Positions 1 to 9,299 of a DNA stretch of 64,000 nucleotides are shown piece after piece. The translations under genes and the position numbers were made by a program. Position 1 is the first letter of the stretch, and every line of letters begins with the position of its first letter. Source of the stretch: Podocnemis expansa (Eukaryota; Chordata; Testudines; Podocnemididae); the NCBI GenBank assembly GCA_007922195.1, contig ML682013.1, forward strand, positions 21,578,645 through 21,642,644, given 5' to 3'. Below the pieces are notes generated by a model, which ran no database searches, was not told where the DNA came from, and saw only the letters and a list, made by a program, of their open reading frames with translations.

Positions 1-599
1 TGAATTTTGAAAGAGAAAACATCTATTAGCAGGCTTGTTAGTACTCATGACTGAATACAAGTACTATTTCAATACAAAACTGTGGAACTCATTGCCAGGG
101 TATGTTCTAAAGGCCAAAACTATAATGGGTTTCAGAAAAGAATCGGAGAAATCCATGGAATATATGTCCAGTAATGCCTATTACCCAGGGTGGTCAGGGA
201 TGCAACCCTATGCCCTCGATGCCTCTGGCCTCTGACCACAGAAACTGGGAGTGGACAGTAGAGGAAGGATCACCTGATGATTGTCTGCTCTGTTCATTCC
301 CTGTGAAGCACCTGACATTGACCACTAGCTACTGGGCGAGATGGACTATTGGTCTTGATGCAGTGTGGCTGTTCTTAAGCTGGAAAATTGATACATGATT
401 CCATGTTAGTGCTTATTTTTTTAATTGGGAGAGTGGTGTTCTTACTGAGGTTACAGTGTATGCTTGTGATATAAACTGGAGTACTGAAGCATATTAATAT
501 TCTGATATTTTAGTGTAAAATGACATTTAGAAGGAAACTGAAAATCACCACTGACTGTTATTAGGTCGTTTCAAATGGATTCTGCTTCAGTTTTGCAAC
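1..599. other. No gene seen
   Basis: Two short frames at 35-398 show no similarity I recognise and have no splice context. AT-rich unique-looking intron. Confidence 0.6.
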
Positions 600-716
600 T
601 GTCAGATTTATAGAATAGAATCGAATCATGAGATTGAGTCTGATCCCCTGGGGCTTGAGCCAAGGACCTTCTGCATACTAAGCAGAGGTGCTAGCCACTA
701 CACTATTTGTGCTGAT
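600..716 (-). repeat. tRNA-like SINE head with a CR1-like tail (degenerate)
   Basis: Read on the minus strand there is an A-box-like TAGTGTAGTGGCTAGCAC, an anticodon-like arm CTGC-TTAGTAT-GCAG (loop triplet AGT) and a B-box-like GGCTCAAGCCC inside a pairing T arm. No acceptor stem pairs, so this is not a functional tRNA gene. After the T arm the sequence runs into a short region ending GATTCTATTCTAT, which resembles the 8-bp repeats at the 3' end of CR1 LINEs. A tRNA head with a CR1-type tail is the layout of tRNA-derived SINEs known from turtles; a plain tRNA pseudogene is the alternative. Confidence 0.5.
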
Positions 717-719
717 GTC

Positions 720-1920
720 TGTTACATCATTACATTCTAATCACCATATTCCAATTTGGGTGGCTATGGGATATGTTTTGTTTGAACAGTGCTGTCTTCC
801 CTCCCTCCCTCTCCGCCCCCCCCCCCCTTGTGCAAAAAGTAACCTGGTGTAGCAAAGGGACTGTCTTTTCTGGCTTCCTTAAAGGTCATAGGGACTAGGA
901 ATCAACCGACTTCTGTTCTGTGGCATGGCTCTTTAAAGTTCCTGGGCTTATGGCATAGGTGAAGATCTTGGAAAGAGCAGGGAGAGGTCTTAGAAGAGAT
1001 GAAGTAGTCTTGGAGAAAACCCAGGCTATTGGTTCTTTGAAGGCCCAGAACACACAATGTAAGTTTAGTGTTAGGAAAGAAGGAAGGCCTTCCTAGCTAA
1101 CAAGATAAGCTCTGGGAAAGAAAGTAGTACATGTTCTTCCTTTTGCATCATAACAATAGAGATAATAGCAAGGGATGGACTGCCGACGTCTGCTAGTTCA
1201 GGAAGAAATGGACTGAAGAAACGGGAGAAGCTGGTTTAAGGCTGCAAGGAGAGCTGTACTTAAGGGGGGTTAAAAGGGGCAACCACCCTGGGCCTTGAGC
1301 TTTGGGGGGCCTTGTGCTTTTGGGGGTTGCACACAACCAGCGGGAGTAAGGGAGCAGGGACCTTCTTCAAGCTGAGGAGCTAGCCTGCCCAGGGAGCAGC
1401 TCCGGCTGGTCAGGGAAGGGAATTCAGACAGGCAGCGTTTTGTTTACAGTAACTCTTTGCTTAAGTAGCCACCTTCCTACAACTGCTCCTTGAGGGGAAG
1501 AGAAAGGGCAAGTGTTGAGAGAAAACTTATGGAGCCAGCCTCAGTCAAGCAAATGGGGGACAAAGTCAGGAGAATGTCACATCCCCAACCTTTACAAAAC
1601 AGGACCTTCTCTTTGAATTTACATCAGCATCTCTAGAAAGCATTTGAGATATTAAGGAACTTTTTTCCTTCTACACTTAACAAGAGTTTTCAGTCTTCAG
1701 GGATGTCTTTTTGAGCAAACTTCTCTGTGCAGATAATGATCTATTATACCTGAGAGAGAAGACCTTAGGCTTGCACTTATATGGAAATACTGGGGTTTTA
1801 GGGTTAATGACCACCAATCAACACATTAAAGAAGTTTTTCGTCCTTCGTTTTGCACTGTAAGTATGCCCCATTGTCATTGATTGCAGTCAGACCACCAGT
1901 TCCAAAGCATGGCAAAGAGG
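720..1920. other. Intron, mostly unassigned
   Basis: Contains a C run at 817-829 and a piece at 1262-1340 (GGGCAACCACCCTGGGCC...GGGGGGCC) that resembles the block at 41925. Otherwise nothing recognisable. Confidence 0.5.
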
Positions 1921-1923
1921 AGA

Positions 1924-2072
1924 GCAGCTGTGGCCGTGTGGGTCTAGTTTAGCAAAACAAACAAGGAATCCCTGATGTAGAATAAACAAGGAGTCTTGTG
2001 GCACTTTTACAAGCTAACAAATAAATACATTTTTAAAATCTTTGAAAGTGCCACAAGACTTCTTGTTTGTTT
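1924..2072. mobile_element. Penelope-like element tail, inverted pair (no clear target duplication)
   Basis: A minus-oriented tail fragment at 1924-1966 is followed by an inverted pair: 1984-2008 (AAACAAGGAGTCTTGTGGCA and on) and its near-complement at 2043-2070 (TGCCACAAGACTTCTTGTTT). The same tail recurs at many other sites in the window, always with the 3' ends outward. The central parts (hairpin motif, coding region) are missing. Flanking direct repeats are not evident, and the extra left fragment suggests two events. Confidence 0.65.
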
Positions 2073-2872
2073 TCTATCAGGGTATCTGAGAGGAGGCCAA
2101 AGGTCCCTTGTTTCTTCCTCTTATCCTCAAACAGTACCTGAGTTTCATTACTTAGATCACCTGCAAAGCAATGAGGAATGTATGAATACATATATTAACA
2201 TAAGACGGGAAAGGAGAGAGTCAGGCAGCATAAAGGAAATAACATACGTTAGACAATTGGAATCCAATGCTTTAAGGTGAGAGAGGACCTGGATTTATTT
2301 CTTGATATTATCCAAAAATAGCATCTCTTTCTCTGTCAATTTTCAATTTAACAAAAACTTGATCTAAGAAAAATTATTAAACTTGTAAAATTGTGTGCCC
2401 ATCTTGAACAGAAAACCAGAACCACAAAGAAGGGTACCTCTAGATACTCCTGTCCACTTGGCTGTGAGGTTGATGAACTATCACCATGACACATTCAGTA
2501 TTGCCTACCCCAAACATCAAAAATAGTCACAAGTCTGGCTTAAATATATCATTAAAACTCACTTAAAAATAAAGAGATGTTTAAAGAAATAATAAATGAG
2601 GGGGAGCGATTTTCTTTGACTTCTGCTTTTGAGCCTTTAGGATAAAGTCAGGTCATGTTTTTCTGCTTCTCTCTGCAACTTCGTAGCCTGAGGGCTAGAC
2701 ATTTATGGTTTTATTAAAGAAAAATTGACACTGCCCAGTGTTCCCTGTAAACTGATGATGCAGCTGAACAAGTTATGGGTGAACTTGGGGAGCCAGCGGG
2801 CAGCAGGGAAGAAGCCTGTTGGGGCCTGGAGAACCAGTGGGGAACTTGCTCAGCTGCATCATCAGCTTAGAG

Positions 2873-2935
2873 CAGTGGTTCCCAACCTTTTTGAGGTTGA
2901 GGACCCCTTTGTAACAAAACAAAACAAAACAAAAA
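2873..2935 (+). mobile_element. hAT DNA transposon 5' end fragment
   Basis: CAGTGGTTCCCAACCTTTTT is the typical terminal inverted repeat start of vertebrate hAT (Charlie-like) elements and recurs at 7664, 20499 and 22519-22536 (reverse). It is followed by an AAAAC-rich run. I could not find the matching right end, so the boundary with the GC-rich sequence to 3130 is unknown. Confidence 0.5.
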
Positions 2936-3131
2936 AATCTTCGTGCACCCCCTCAGCTGATTATGTAATCTGGCCTGCATGGGCAGACTCTGGCCCACAC
3001 CAGTGGGAAAGCTGGTGAGCAGCGCTGCCACCACCATTGCCCGCACCACCAGGGAGCTGAGCCGCAGCAGCTGTGGTCCCCTGCCCTTGCCCCTGCTGGG
3101 GAGCTGCTGTGGCTCCATTCCCCTGCCAGGA

Positions 3132-3237
3132 TACAGCCACAGACTGTTATCTCATCGTAGAAGGCAATGAGATTGGTCAGGCAAGATTTAGCCTTGGTGA
3201 ATCCATGCTGACTGTTCCTGATCACTTTATTTTTCTT
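3132..3237 (-). pseudogene. CR1 LINE reverse transcriptase fragment
   Basis: The minus strand reads NSQHGFTKAKSCLTNLIAFY followed by DEIT, which matches the conserved N-terminal reverse transcriptase block of CR1 elements (QHGFxxGxSCLTNLIxFyDxVT). The fragment is about 35 codons long, with no flanking CR1 sequence that I can recognise. It is a dead insertion remnant within GC-rich repeat DNA. Confidence 0.75.
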
Positions 3238-3604
3238 TAAGTGGATGGATTTTCTTCAGGATGGATTTTTTTATGGGCCAGCCTGACCCAGAGGTGGGGC
3301 AGGAGAGCAAAGCCCCGTGCATGAGCTGGCCTGCTCTGCCCATGGGGGTGGAGTGGCTGGCTCAGGGGAGGGATGGGAGGGTGGGGTTTGGCTTCTTGGC
3401 TGGCTTGCCCTGACCTCACCCACCCCCCCCAGCATGGTGGGGATGCAGGGAAGCCCCCACAAGCTGATTGGCCCCACACCTCTCCTTGGGATGGCTCTGC
3501 ATCATTCCCTCACCCTCCAATCAGGTTGAGTTTTTTTTCAGAACACTAAAAATTAACTAATTTTATATCTTTGTAATAAAATGTTTTGTTACTTTTGTGC
3601 AACG

Positions 3605-4041
3605 TTCCAAAGGGGGTAGCCCTGTTTAGTCTAGTACAGAAAAACAAACGGAGTCTGGTGGCATTTTTAAAGACTAACAAATTTATTTATCACTTGAGCT
3701 TTCGTGGGAGAAAATCCCACTTCGTCAGATGCTTGAAGATGGGGAACTCACAGAATGGGAACATGACGAATACAGGGGAGTGTAAGTCTTAGGATCAGGT
3801 TAGACTGTCAAAGTAAATTGAAGAAGTTAGGCTTGTTGTACTCCACTATTTGAATCCTAACAACTGCTTTGATTTGCTATGACCGTCTGATCCGAGGACA
3901 TATGCCTCCCTGCATTTGTTTGTTCCCATTCTGTGAGTTTCCCATCTTCAAGCATCTAAGTGTGATTTTTCTCCCATGAAAGCTCATGCGATAACCAAAT
4001 TTGTTAGTCTTTAAAAGTGTCACAGGACTCCTTGTTTGTTT
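3605..4041. mobile_element. Penelope-like element, head-to-head inverted pair
   Basis: The left half (3605 to about 3840) is minus-oriented: terminal GGGGTAGCC...TTAGTCTAG, then the GGAGTCTGGTGGCA tail, the hairpin motif at 3697-3732 and 3' untranslated sequence. The right half (about 3850-4041) is the same segment in plus orientation, ending in GTCACAGGACTCCTTGTTTG. The two halves join at their internal (5') sides, so both 3' tails point outward. The right-hand hairpin motif has decayed. A degenerate flanking repeat is possible but not convincing. Confidence 0.8.
3700..3728 (-). ncRNA. Hammerhead-like (helix III-less) ribozyme motif of a PLE
   Basis: On the minus strand: CTGACGA, one extra A, a perfect 6-bp stem GTGGGA/TCCCAC closed by a TTTTC loop, then GAAA. 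CTGANGA and GAAA are the two invariant strands of the hammerhead core (the fifth base is free to vary). The outer GCAT before the core faces a mutated counterpart (CAAG). Helix III is absent, as in reduced hammerheads reported with Penelope-like elements that act as dimers. Activity is not implied. Confidence 0.6.
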
Positions 4042-4044
4042 GGT

Positions 4045-6380
4045 TTTTTTTGTGTGTGAAGTTCATTAGGTAAAATGAAACGGATCTTTTAGCAGGCAGG
4101 TTGTTTTTGTTTGTTTTAAAAGTACCTCTCTGTCGCACTGCAGAGCATGAGGAAGGAAAACTGCAAATCCCTGCTTTAGAATGCTGTTTCTTTAACTCGT
4201 ACTCCAGAAAGTGATTGATGTTGAATGAATTTGAAAGCTATAGGATAGGAGGAAAAATGAAGTTCAGTCAGCATGTAGCCTTATTCATCAATAGCATGCC
4301 TCTATTGGGTATATGATTGTGTTGACTTCAGGCTCTCACTGTGTGATCTCCAAGATTTGATTTGTACTAGACTGCTTAGACTCCTAGCTGGCTTTTTGCA
4401 CTCATTATTCTGGTTCCTGCTGAGTATGAAATTAAAAGTTCTCTCAAGAAGCAAGGACTTAAAGTCTTTTCCTTTTTTTCAGATTTTCCTCTTTTTGTTT
4501 TTGTTTCGGACCAGAATGTGTGTAATATTGCCCCATAATCCACTGAAGATTTTCACTTTTGATATTCTGGCAAATATACCGCATGGAGGACCACAAAAAA
4601 AGAATTATTTTGTGATTTATTCTCACTCACTAATGGTAGATTTAACAAATGTCATTGGTTCATGCTAATTTTGCATTTTCACAGTGCTGGGAACTACCTA
4701 GTGCAAATCTTTCTTTTACTTAGTCTCCTCTCTTGAGTATTCCCTCCTATGTAAATTAATGCACTATTTAATTTTAACACACTTTATTCATTCATCTCTT
4801 TTTGTTTTTGTTTTTTTTTTTCCTTTTCACATTTCCTTTTCTTTAGATCCCTACTTGAGGCCTTTATTTCTCAGACTATCAGAGATCTATTTGCTCATCT
4901 AACATGTTGTTAACAGGGGATATCAAATGGATTAGTGTTGATTTACAGCATTGAATATATGTGATAAATTAGTAATTTACTGTTAGGGATCCTGCCATTT
5001 TCCCTGTTGGCTGTGCACTTGTTTTATAGTGTTACTGACTAGTATAAATGTAGTTTCATTTTCTGTCTTTGTTCATGGTTTCTTTCTGTTGAGTTACAGT
5101 GCTTTCTGTTTCTCAGATACATTAAAGTTCCTTAGTGCTTCAGTGGATTGATCATGTTTTTCCTAATGATGTGGAAAAACGAACCCCCTGATGGTTAATG
5201 AATTTAAAGATTCATATATCCAAATTAACTGCTTAGAAATTTTAGATTACAAATGACAAAATGAGCTTTAAATTCTGTCTCCAAGTTCAGCAACAAACAA
5301 CTATACTAAGAATTTAGTCTGACAATTAGACCCATAACATCTGACAAGGTACACTTGCCACTGTAAAGACTACACTAGCAAATATTTTTGAGTATTATAA
5401 GCTGTTTTGCAAGGTATCTCTAGTAATTACATTCTATGGCAATTTCCCTTACTTTATTATTGTAACATGATGGTTGCAATGATTACATCTATGCCTGCAT
5501 ACTGCTTTGAATGTTTCTCCTCTTCAAGCTATAAGAAAATAAGTCTTTGATTTTCTGGTGTGCACCCACAGCATGACAAGTATAAAGTTAATCATTTATT
5601 GTTATAGTGTGTTGCTTCCCTCTCACTGACGGAATCCTGTGTCCTGTGAAGCTCCTATCATATGACTGAAACCGTAATATACATGCTTTTAGCATTAGGC
5701 TAGTTAGAAATAGAAGAGTTAAAGTGTTCTGTGAATTCTGCACCCTAGCTCTAAATTAAGACCACCTGTGTGTCCCTTTTGCACTGATCCATTAAGCCAG
5801 GAACTTGAATGAACTTCAGATTAGAGATATGTAGATAACATTCTTGGATTATTTTTCCTTAAAAAGAGCAGCATTTATGTGTCTTTTTGTTAAGTCTTTC
5901 AGAAGTAGCATTTTATGAGTTCAGGAGTGAATTAAAAAAAAAAACTTGAGGTTTTACCATTAATAAAAACAAAAACAAAAAACACGCAAAATTACTTGCA
6001 AACACAAATTTATACATGTAGTGTAAATGTTCAGAAAAGAAGTCACAATATATTCCGTTTGTTAAATATTTACACTGTTAGTTGTTGGAGACTATAATTG
6101 TTAATGTAAAATGAAGGTCGTCTCTCTCAGGTTATCTTCTCCATGCTTTCTGTTCCTAAAGATCTGTTTTTACTTTGTCCCATTAAGATGCCATGTCATA
6201 ATACAAAATGCTATTGTGGGAAAGAATAAATGCAAATTACCATAAATTTCAGTATGTCCATTTGGATGTAATGCTAAAACATAGGTATTAATGAATCTGG
6301 TACCTAGCCTCTGCATCAAAAGAAACCATGTCAGTAATCCATTTTTTAAAATGATATAGTTTTTACAAACCTTGCAAAAG
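4045..6380. other. Intron, no gene or clear repeat
   Basis: AT-rich sequence with T-rich tracts (4800-4830) and A-rich tracts (5934-5985). The 103-codon frame at 4357-4668 is low-complexity and hydrophobic, without homology I know. Confidence 0.6.
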
Positions 6381-6384
6381 TATT

Positions 6385-7663
6385 AGTGTAATAAAGTCTG
6401 TGGATGATACAAAGTTGGAAGGTATTGCAGAGAAGGGCTGGGATATCATATAACAAAATCCAGATGACTTTGTAAACTGAAGTACCTAATAGAAATAGGA
6501 GGGCATTCAGTAGTGGAAAGAGCAAAGTCATGGAAATATGGACTAATAACAAGAACTTATAGCACAAATGTAGAACATTTCAGTTGGAAGTGACAGAGGA
6601 AGAGAAGAACCTGGGCATGTGGGTTGATCACAGTATGGCTGATCTTCCAATGTAATGTGTCTGTGGAAAAAAGCTAACGTGGTGCAAGGATGCATCAGGC
6701 AAGGTATTTCCAATAGAATGGGACAGTGTTAGTACCATTTCATAAGGTGTTGGTAAGACCTTATCTGAAACATCATGTGCAGTTCTGGTCTCCTATGTTT
6801 AAGAAGGAATTCAAACTGAAACAGGTGCAGAGAAGGGCTAGTAGGACGATCCATAGAATGGAAAACCTGCATTATGAGAAGAGCCTTAAAGAGCTTGGCT
6901 TGTAGAGCCTAACCAAAAGAAGGCTAAGAGGAGACATGATTGCTCTATGTAAACACCTCAGAGCATAAATATCAGGGAGGGAGAGAAAGTATTTAAGTTC
7001 AGTGCCAATGTGGATGCAAGAACAAATGGATATAAACTGGCTATCAGGAAGTTTAGACTTGAAATTAGCTGTAGGTTTCTAACCATCAAAGAGAGGAGTA
7101 AAGTTCTGGAACAGTCTTCGAAGAGAAACAGTAGGGGCAAAAAAAAATTAGCTGGCTTCAAGACTGAGCTTGATAATTTCATGGGGAGGATGGTATGATG
7201 GGATAGTCTTGATTTGGCAATTGACTGATCTTTGACTACTAGCCCAAGTCTTGACTAAACATAATCTTTGACTAAATATGCCCAATGATTTGGGATGGGA
7301 TGTTAGATGGGGTGGGTTCTGAGTTACTACTGAGAATTCTTTCCAGGTGTCTGCCTGGTGAGTCTCGCCACATGCTGGAGGTTTAGCTGATCACTATATT
7401 TGGGGTAAGGAAGCAGTTTTCCTCCAGGGCAGATTGGCATAGGCCCTGGGGATTTTTCATCTTCCTCTGCAGCATCAGCATGGGTCACTTGCCAGTGGAT
7501 TCTCTGTAGCTCCCAGTTTTTAAATTATTCTTTGAGAACTTCACCCACCCACTCTTGTAATAGACCCCTAACCTAAAACTGTATTATTGAACTTCTGTGG
7601 CCTGCATTGTGCAGGTCAGAGTAGATGATCATAGTGGTCTTTTCTGACATTGTAGTCCTATGA
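6385..7663 (+). pseudogene. CR1 LINE, reverse transcriptase C-terminal half and 3' UTR
   Basis: Starts near the catalytic DD motif (VDDTKLEGIA in frame), continues through the equivalent of LVRPxLxxxVQFWxPxF and QRRAxRxIxxMENLxYE, and ends in a CR1 3' UTR with TAGATGATCATAGTGGTCTT close to 7663. Several stops and frameshifts show it is dead. The 3' end is the point where the hAT MITE at 7664 inserted. The UTR is the same subfamily as the reversed fragment at 30056. Confidence 0.85.
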
Positions 7664-7857
7664 CTGTGGTTTCCCAACCTTTTTCTCTGCTGTGGCACAC
7701 CTTGATATCATTAATTATGTTGAGGCACACCACCATTATAGTCTCTGAATGAACTCAAGAATGTTCATGAATCAATCTAGAACTCTTTGAGCAGGTTTTC
7801 AAACAACCCTGTGGTGCACCTCCTCAGGCCTGAGGGCACACCGGTTGGGAAACACTG
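7664..7857 (+). mobile_element. hAT MITE with degenerate 8-bp target duplication
   Basis: The ends CTGTGGTTTCCCAACC and GGTTGGGAAACACTG are inverted repeats. The flanks TCCTATGA (7656-7663) and GTCTATGA (7858-7865) agree at 6 of 8 bases, as expected for a hAT target duplication. There is no coding capacity (194 bp). Related copies lie at 20499 and 22031. Confidence 0.8.
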
Positions 7858-7881
7858 GTCTATGAGAATACTGTGGAATAC

Positions 7882-8137
7882 AATGATATTAATAAGTTCC
7901 AAAGGGATAGCTGTGTTAGTGTAGTTCAGCAAAATAAAGAAGGGGTCCCATGGCACTTAGACTAACATTTATTTATTGCATGAGCTTTCATGGAAGAAAA
8001 TACCAGTTTGTCAGACAATTACACTTACACTTCCCTGTGTTTATTTTCCTCCCCTTCTGTAAGTTCCCTTATCTTCAAAGTGTCTTATTGGTCTTTAAGT
8101 GCCACAGGATTCCTTGCTGGTTTTAATGATATTAATA
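7882..8137. mobile_element. Penelope-like element, head-to-head pair inside a perfect 13-bp target duplication
   Basis: AATGATATTAATA occurs at 7882-7894 and again at 8125-8137 and brackets the insertion. Inside, the left half is minus (CCAAAGGGATAGCTGTG first, then the GTCCCATGGCACTT tail and a decayed hairpin), and the right half is plus (ending GTGCCACAGGATTCCTTG). Both 3' tails face outward and the join is internal near 8014. The single duplication shows that the pair arrived in one event. Confidence 0.85.
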
Positions 8138-8255
8138 CACTCTTACATTTTTAATATGATAATATATTATATCACTTGCCATTAGAACAGAGGGTCTGCA
8201 AGACTTTTAATGGGCTATAACTGTGTCATTGATGTTCTGTTATCTTTGGGTAGAT

Positions 8256-8390
8256 CAGCTTACTTTTCCATTGCTTTGGAATCCCATCTGTAAAATGAAG
8301 ATAATAGTTATTATCTCACAGGGACAAGGACTTGTGAGTTTTGATGAATGCTATCTTGGCACAGTATTTTGAAAGCAGTCTAAGCATAAG
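8256..8390 (+). repeat. MIR/L2-type ancient SINE 3' region
   Basis: CCCATCTGTAAAATGAAGAT followed by TAATAGTTATTATCTCACAG matches the core and 3' end of MIR-type SINEs (CCATCTGTAAAATGGGGATAA...CTCACAGGG), including the later GGCACAGTATTTTGAAA. The copy is old and diverged. No tRNA-like head is seen upstream. Confidence 0.7.
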
Positions 8391-8825
8391 GTGTGAAATG
8401 CAGCTTTTCTTAGAGCCAGAGATTCAAACTCCAGCTGTGTTATCCTACCCTCCAGCCTTCTTGGGTTTGTTCATACAGAGAGTTAGTATGCAGCAAACTA
8501 GGGTGTGAATGATTCAAACAGCAGTAGGTCAGAGTGTTGTGGATCTTTCAGTGCATGGCATCAGGTACACAGGATGAGTCAGTGCACATTAGATTAGTCA
8601 ACTGTAGATTTGTACCCTGGCTTTCTGTCCAGTATGTTTCCATATAGACAAGCTCTTGGGTAGGTAAGCTGAGTACTGGGCAGTGTGCTTGTGGAAATTT
8701 TTTAGATGAAATCTTTTAAAGAGTCTATGTGCATTCTATATAGACATCAGAGATTCCGTGACACTTTTACTTTTGTCATTTGCATCCATTTATTTGTTTG
8801 CATGGAGACTGTTCTGCCTGGGGGC

Positions 8826-9100
8826 GCACATTATACATTGGACAAACAGGACAGTCTCTGTGCAAAAGAATAAATGGACAGAAATCTGACATAAGAAATA
8901 ATGACATTCAAAAACCAGTAGGGGAGTATTTCAATCTCCCTTCTCGCACCACTGGTAATCTGTTAATAGTTGTGCTCAAGCAAATGGGTAACACACACAA
9001 ACTTCAAAGAGAAACTGCAGAATTGGAATTCATATGCAAATCTGACTGTGTGAAAGCAGGATTAAATTGTGACTATGGAGTCTTTTACAACAGTGTTTGA
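8826..9100 (+). pseudogene. PLE GIY-YIG endonuclease domain remnant
   Basis: The frame gives LYIGQTGQSLCKRINGQKSD, then KPVGEYFN and a C-terminal QRETAELEFI. This is the YIG strand and the RxNGHxSDI block of the GIY-YIG endonuclease found at the C-terminus of Penelope-like retrotransposon proteins, where it nicks target DNA. The N-terminal GIY strand and the linking CxxC are missing because the sequence before 8826 is the inverted partner, so the apparent start codon at 8780 is an artefact. The expected catalytic-glutamate position reads VLKQM (lysine), also changed (VLRQM) in the copy at 48723. No reverse transcriptase lies upstream. Non-functional 5'-truncated copy. Confidence 0.8.
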
Positions 9101-9209
9101 ATCTTAACAGCTTTCATTTGCTGTTTACAGTGTGACCTGATCCCATGACTTATGCTTCCCTGCATTTATTTTCCTTCTATTCTGTAAATTGCCCCCAACT
9201 TCAAAGCAT

Positions 9210-9238
9210 CTGATGAAGTGGGATTTTCTTCCACGAAA
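9210..9238 (+). ncRNA. Hammerhead-like (helix III-less) ribozyme motif of a PLE
   Basis: CTGATGA, an extra A, stem GTGGGA/TTCCAC (one G-U pair) with a TTTTC loop, then GAAA. The outer GCAT (before) can pair with ATGT (after GAAAGCTC), giving a second short helix with U-C just 5' of it, where a hammerhead would cut. Helix III is missing. Best-preserved plus-strand copy. Confidence 0.65.
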
Positions 9239-9299
9239 GCTCATGTGATAAATTTGTTAGTCTTTAAAAGTGCCACCAGACTACTTGTTTGTATTCTTG

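Larger units (their letters stand above)
8750..9292 (+). mobile_element. Penelope-like element with GIY-YIG remnant and hammerhead-like tail
   Basis: The main plus-oriented part runs from about 8826 through a GIY-YIG coding remnant, a 3' UTR, the hairpin motif at 9210-9238 and the tail ending CCACCAGACTACTTGTTTG. On its left, 8752-8825 is a short minus-oriented piece (GATTCCGTGACACTTTTAC, then the complement of the GGACAGTCTCTGTGCAAAAG segment). This copy is therefore also head-to-head, but with an internally deleted left half. I see no clear target duplication. Confidence 0.8.

Noticed and set aside
640..715. Functional tRNA-Thr gene
   Set aside because: The anticodon and T arms look plausible but there is no pairing acceptor stem, and the 3' side runs into a CR1-like tail.
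3955..3995. Second hammerhead-like motif in the right half of the PLE pair at 3605
   Set aside because: CTGATGA is reduced to CTAA and the stem is damaged, so it is only a decayed relic.
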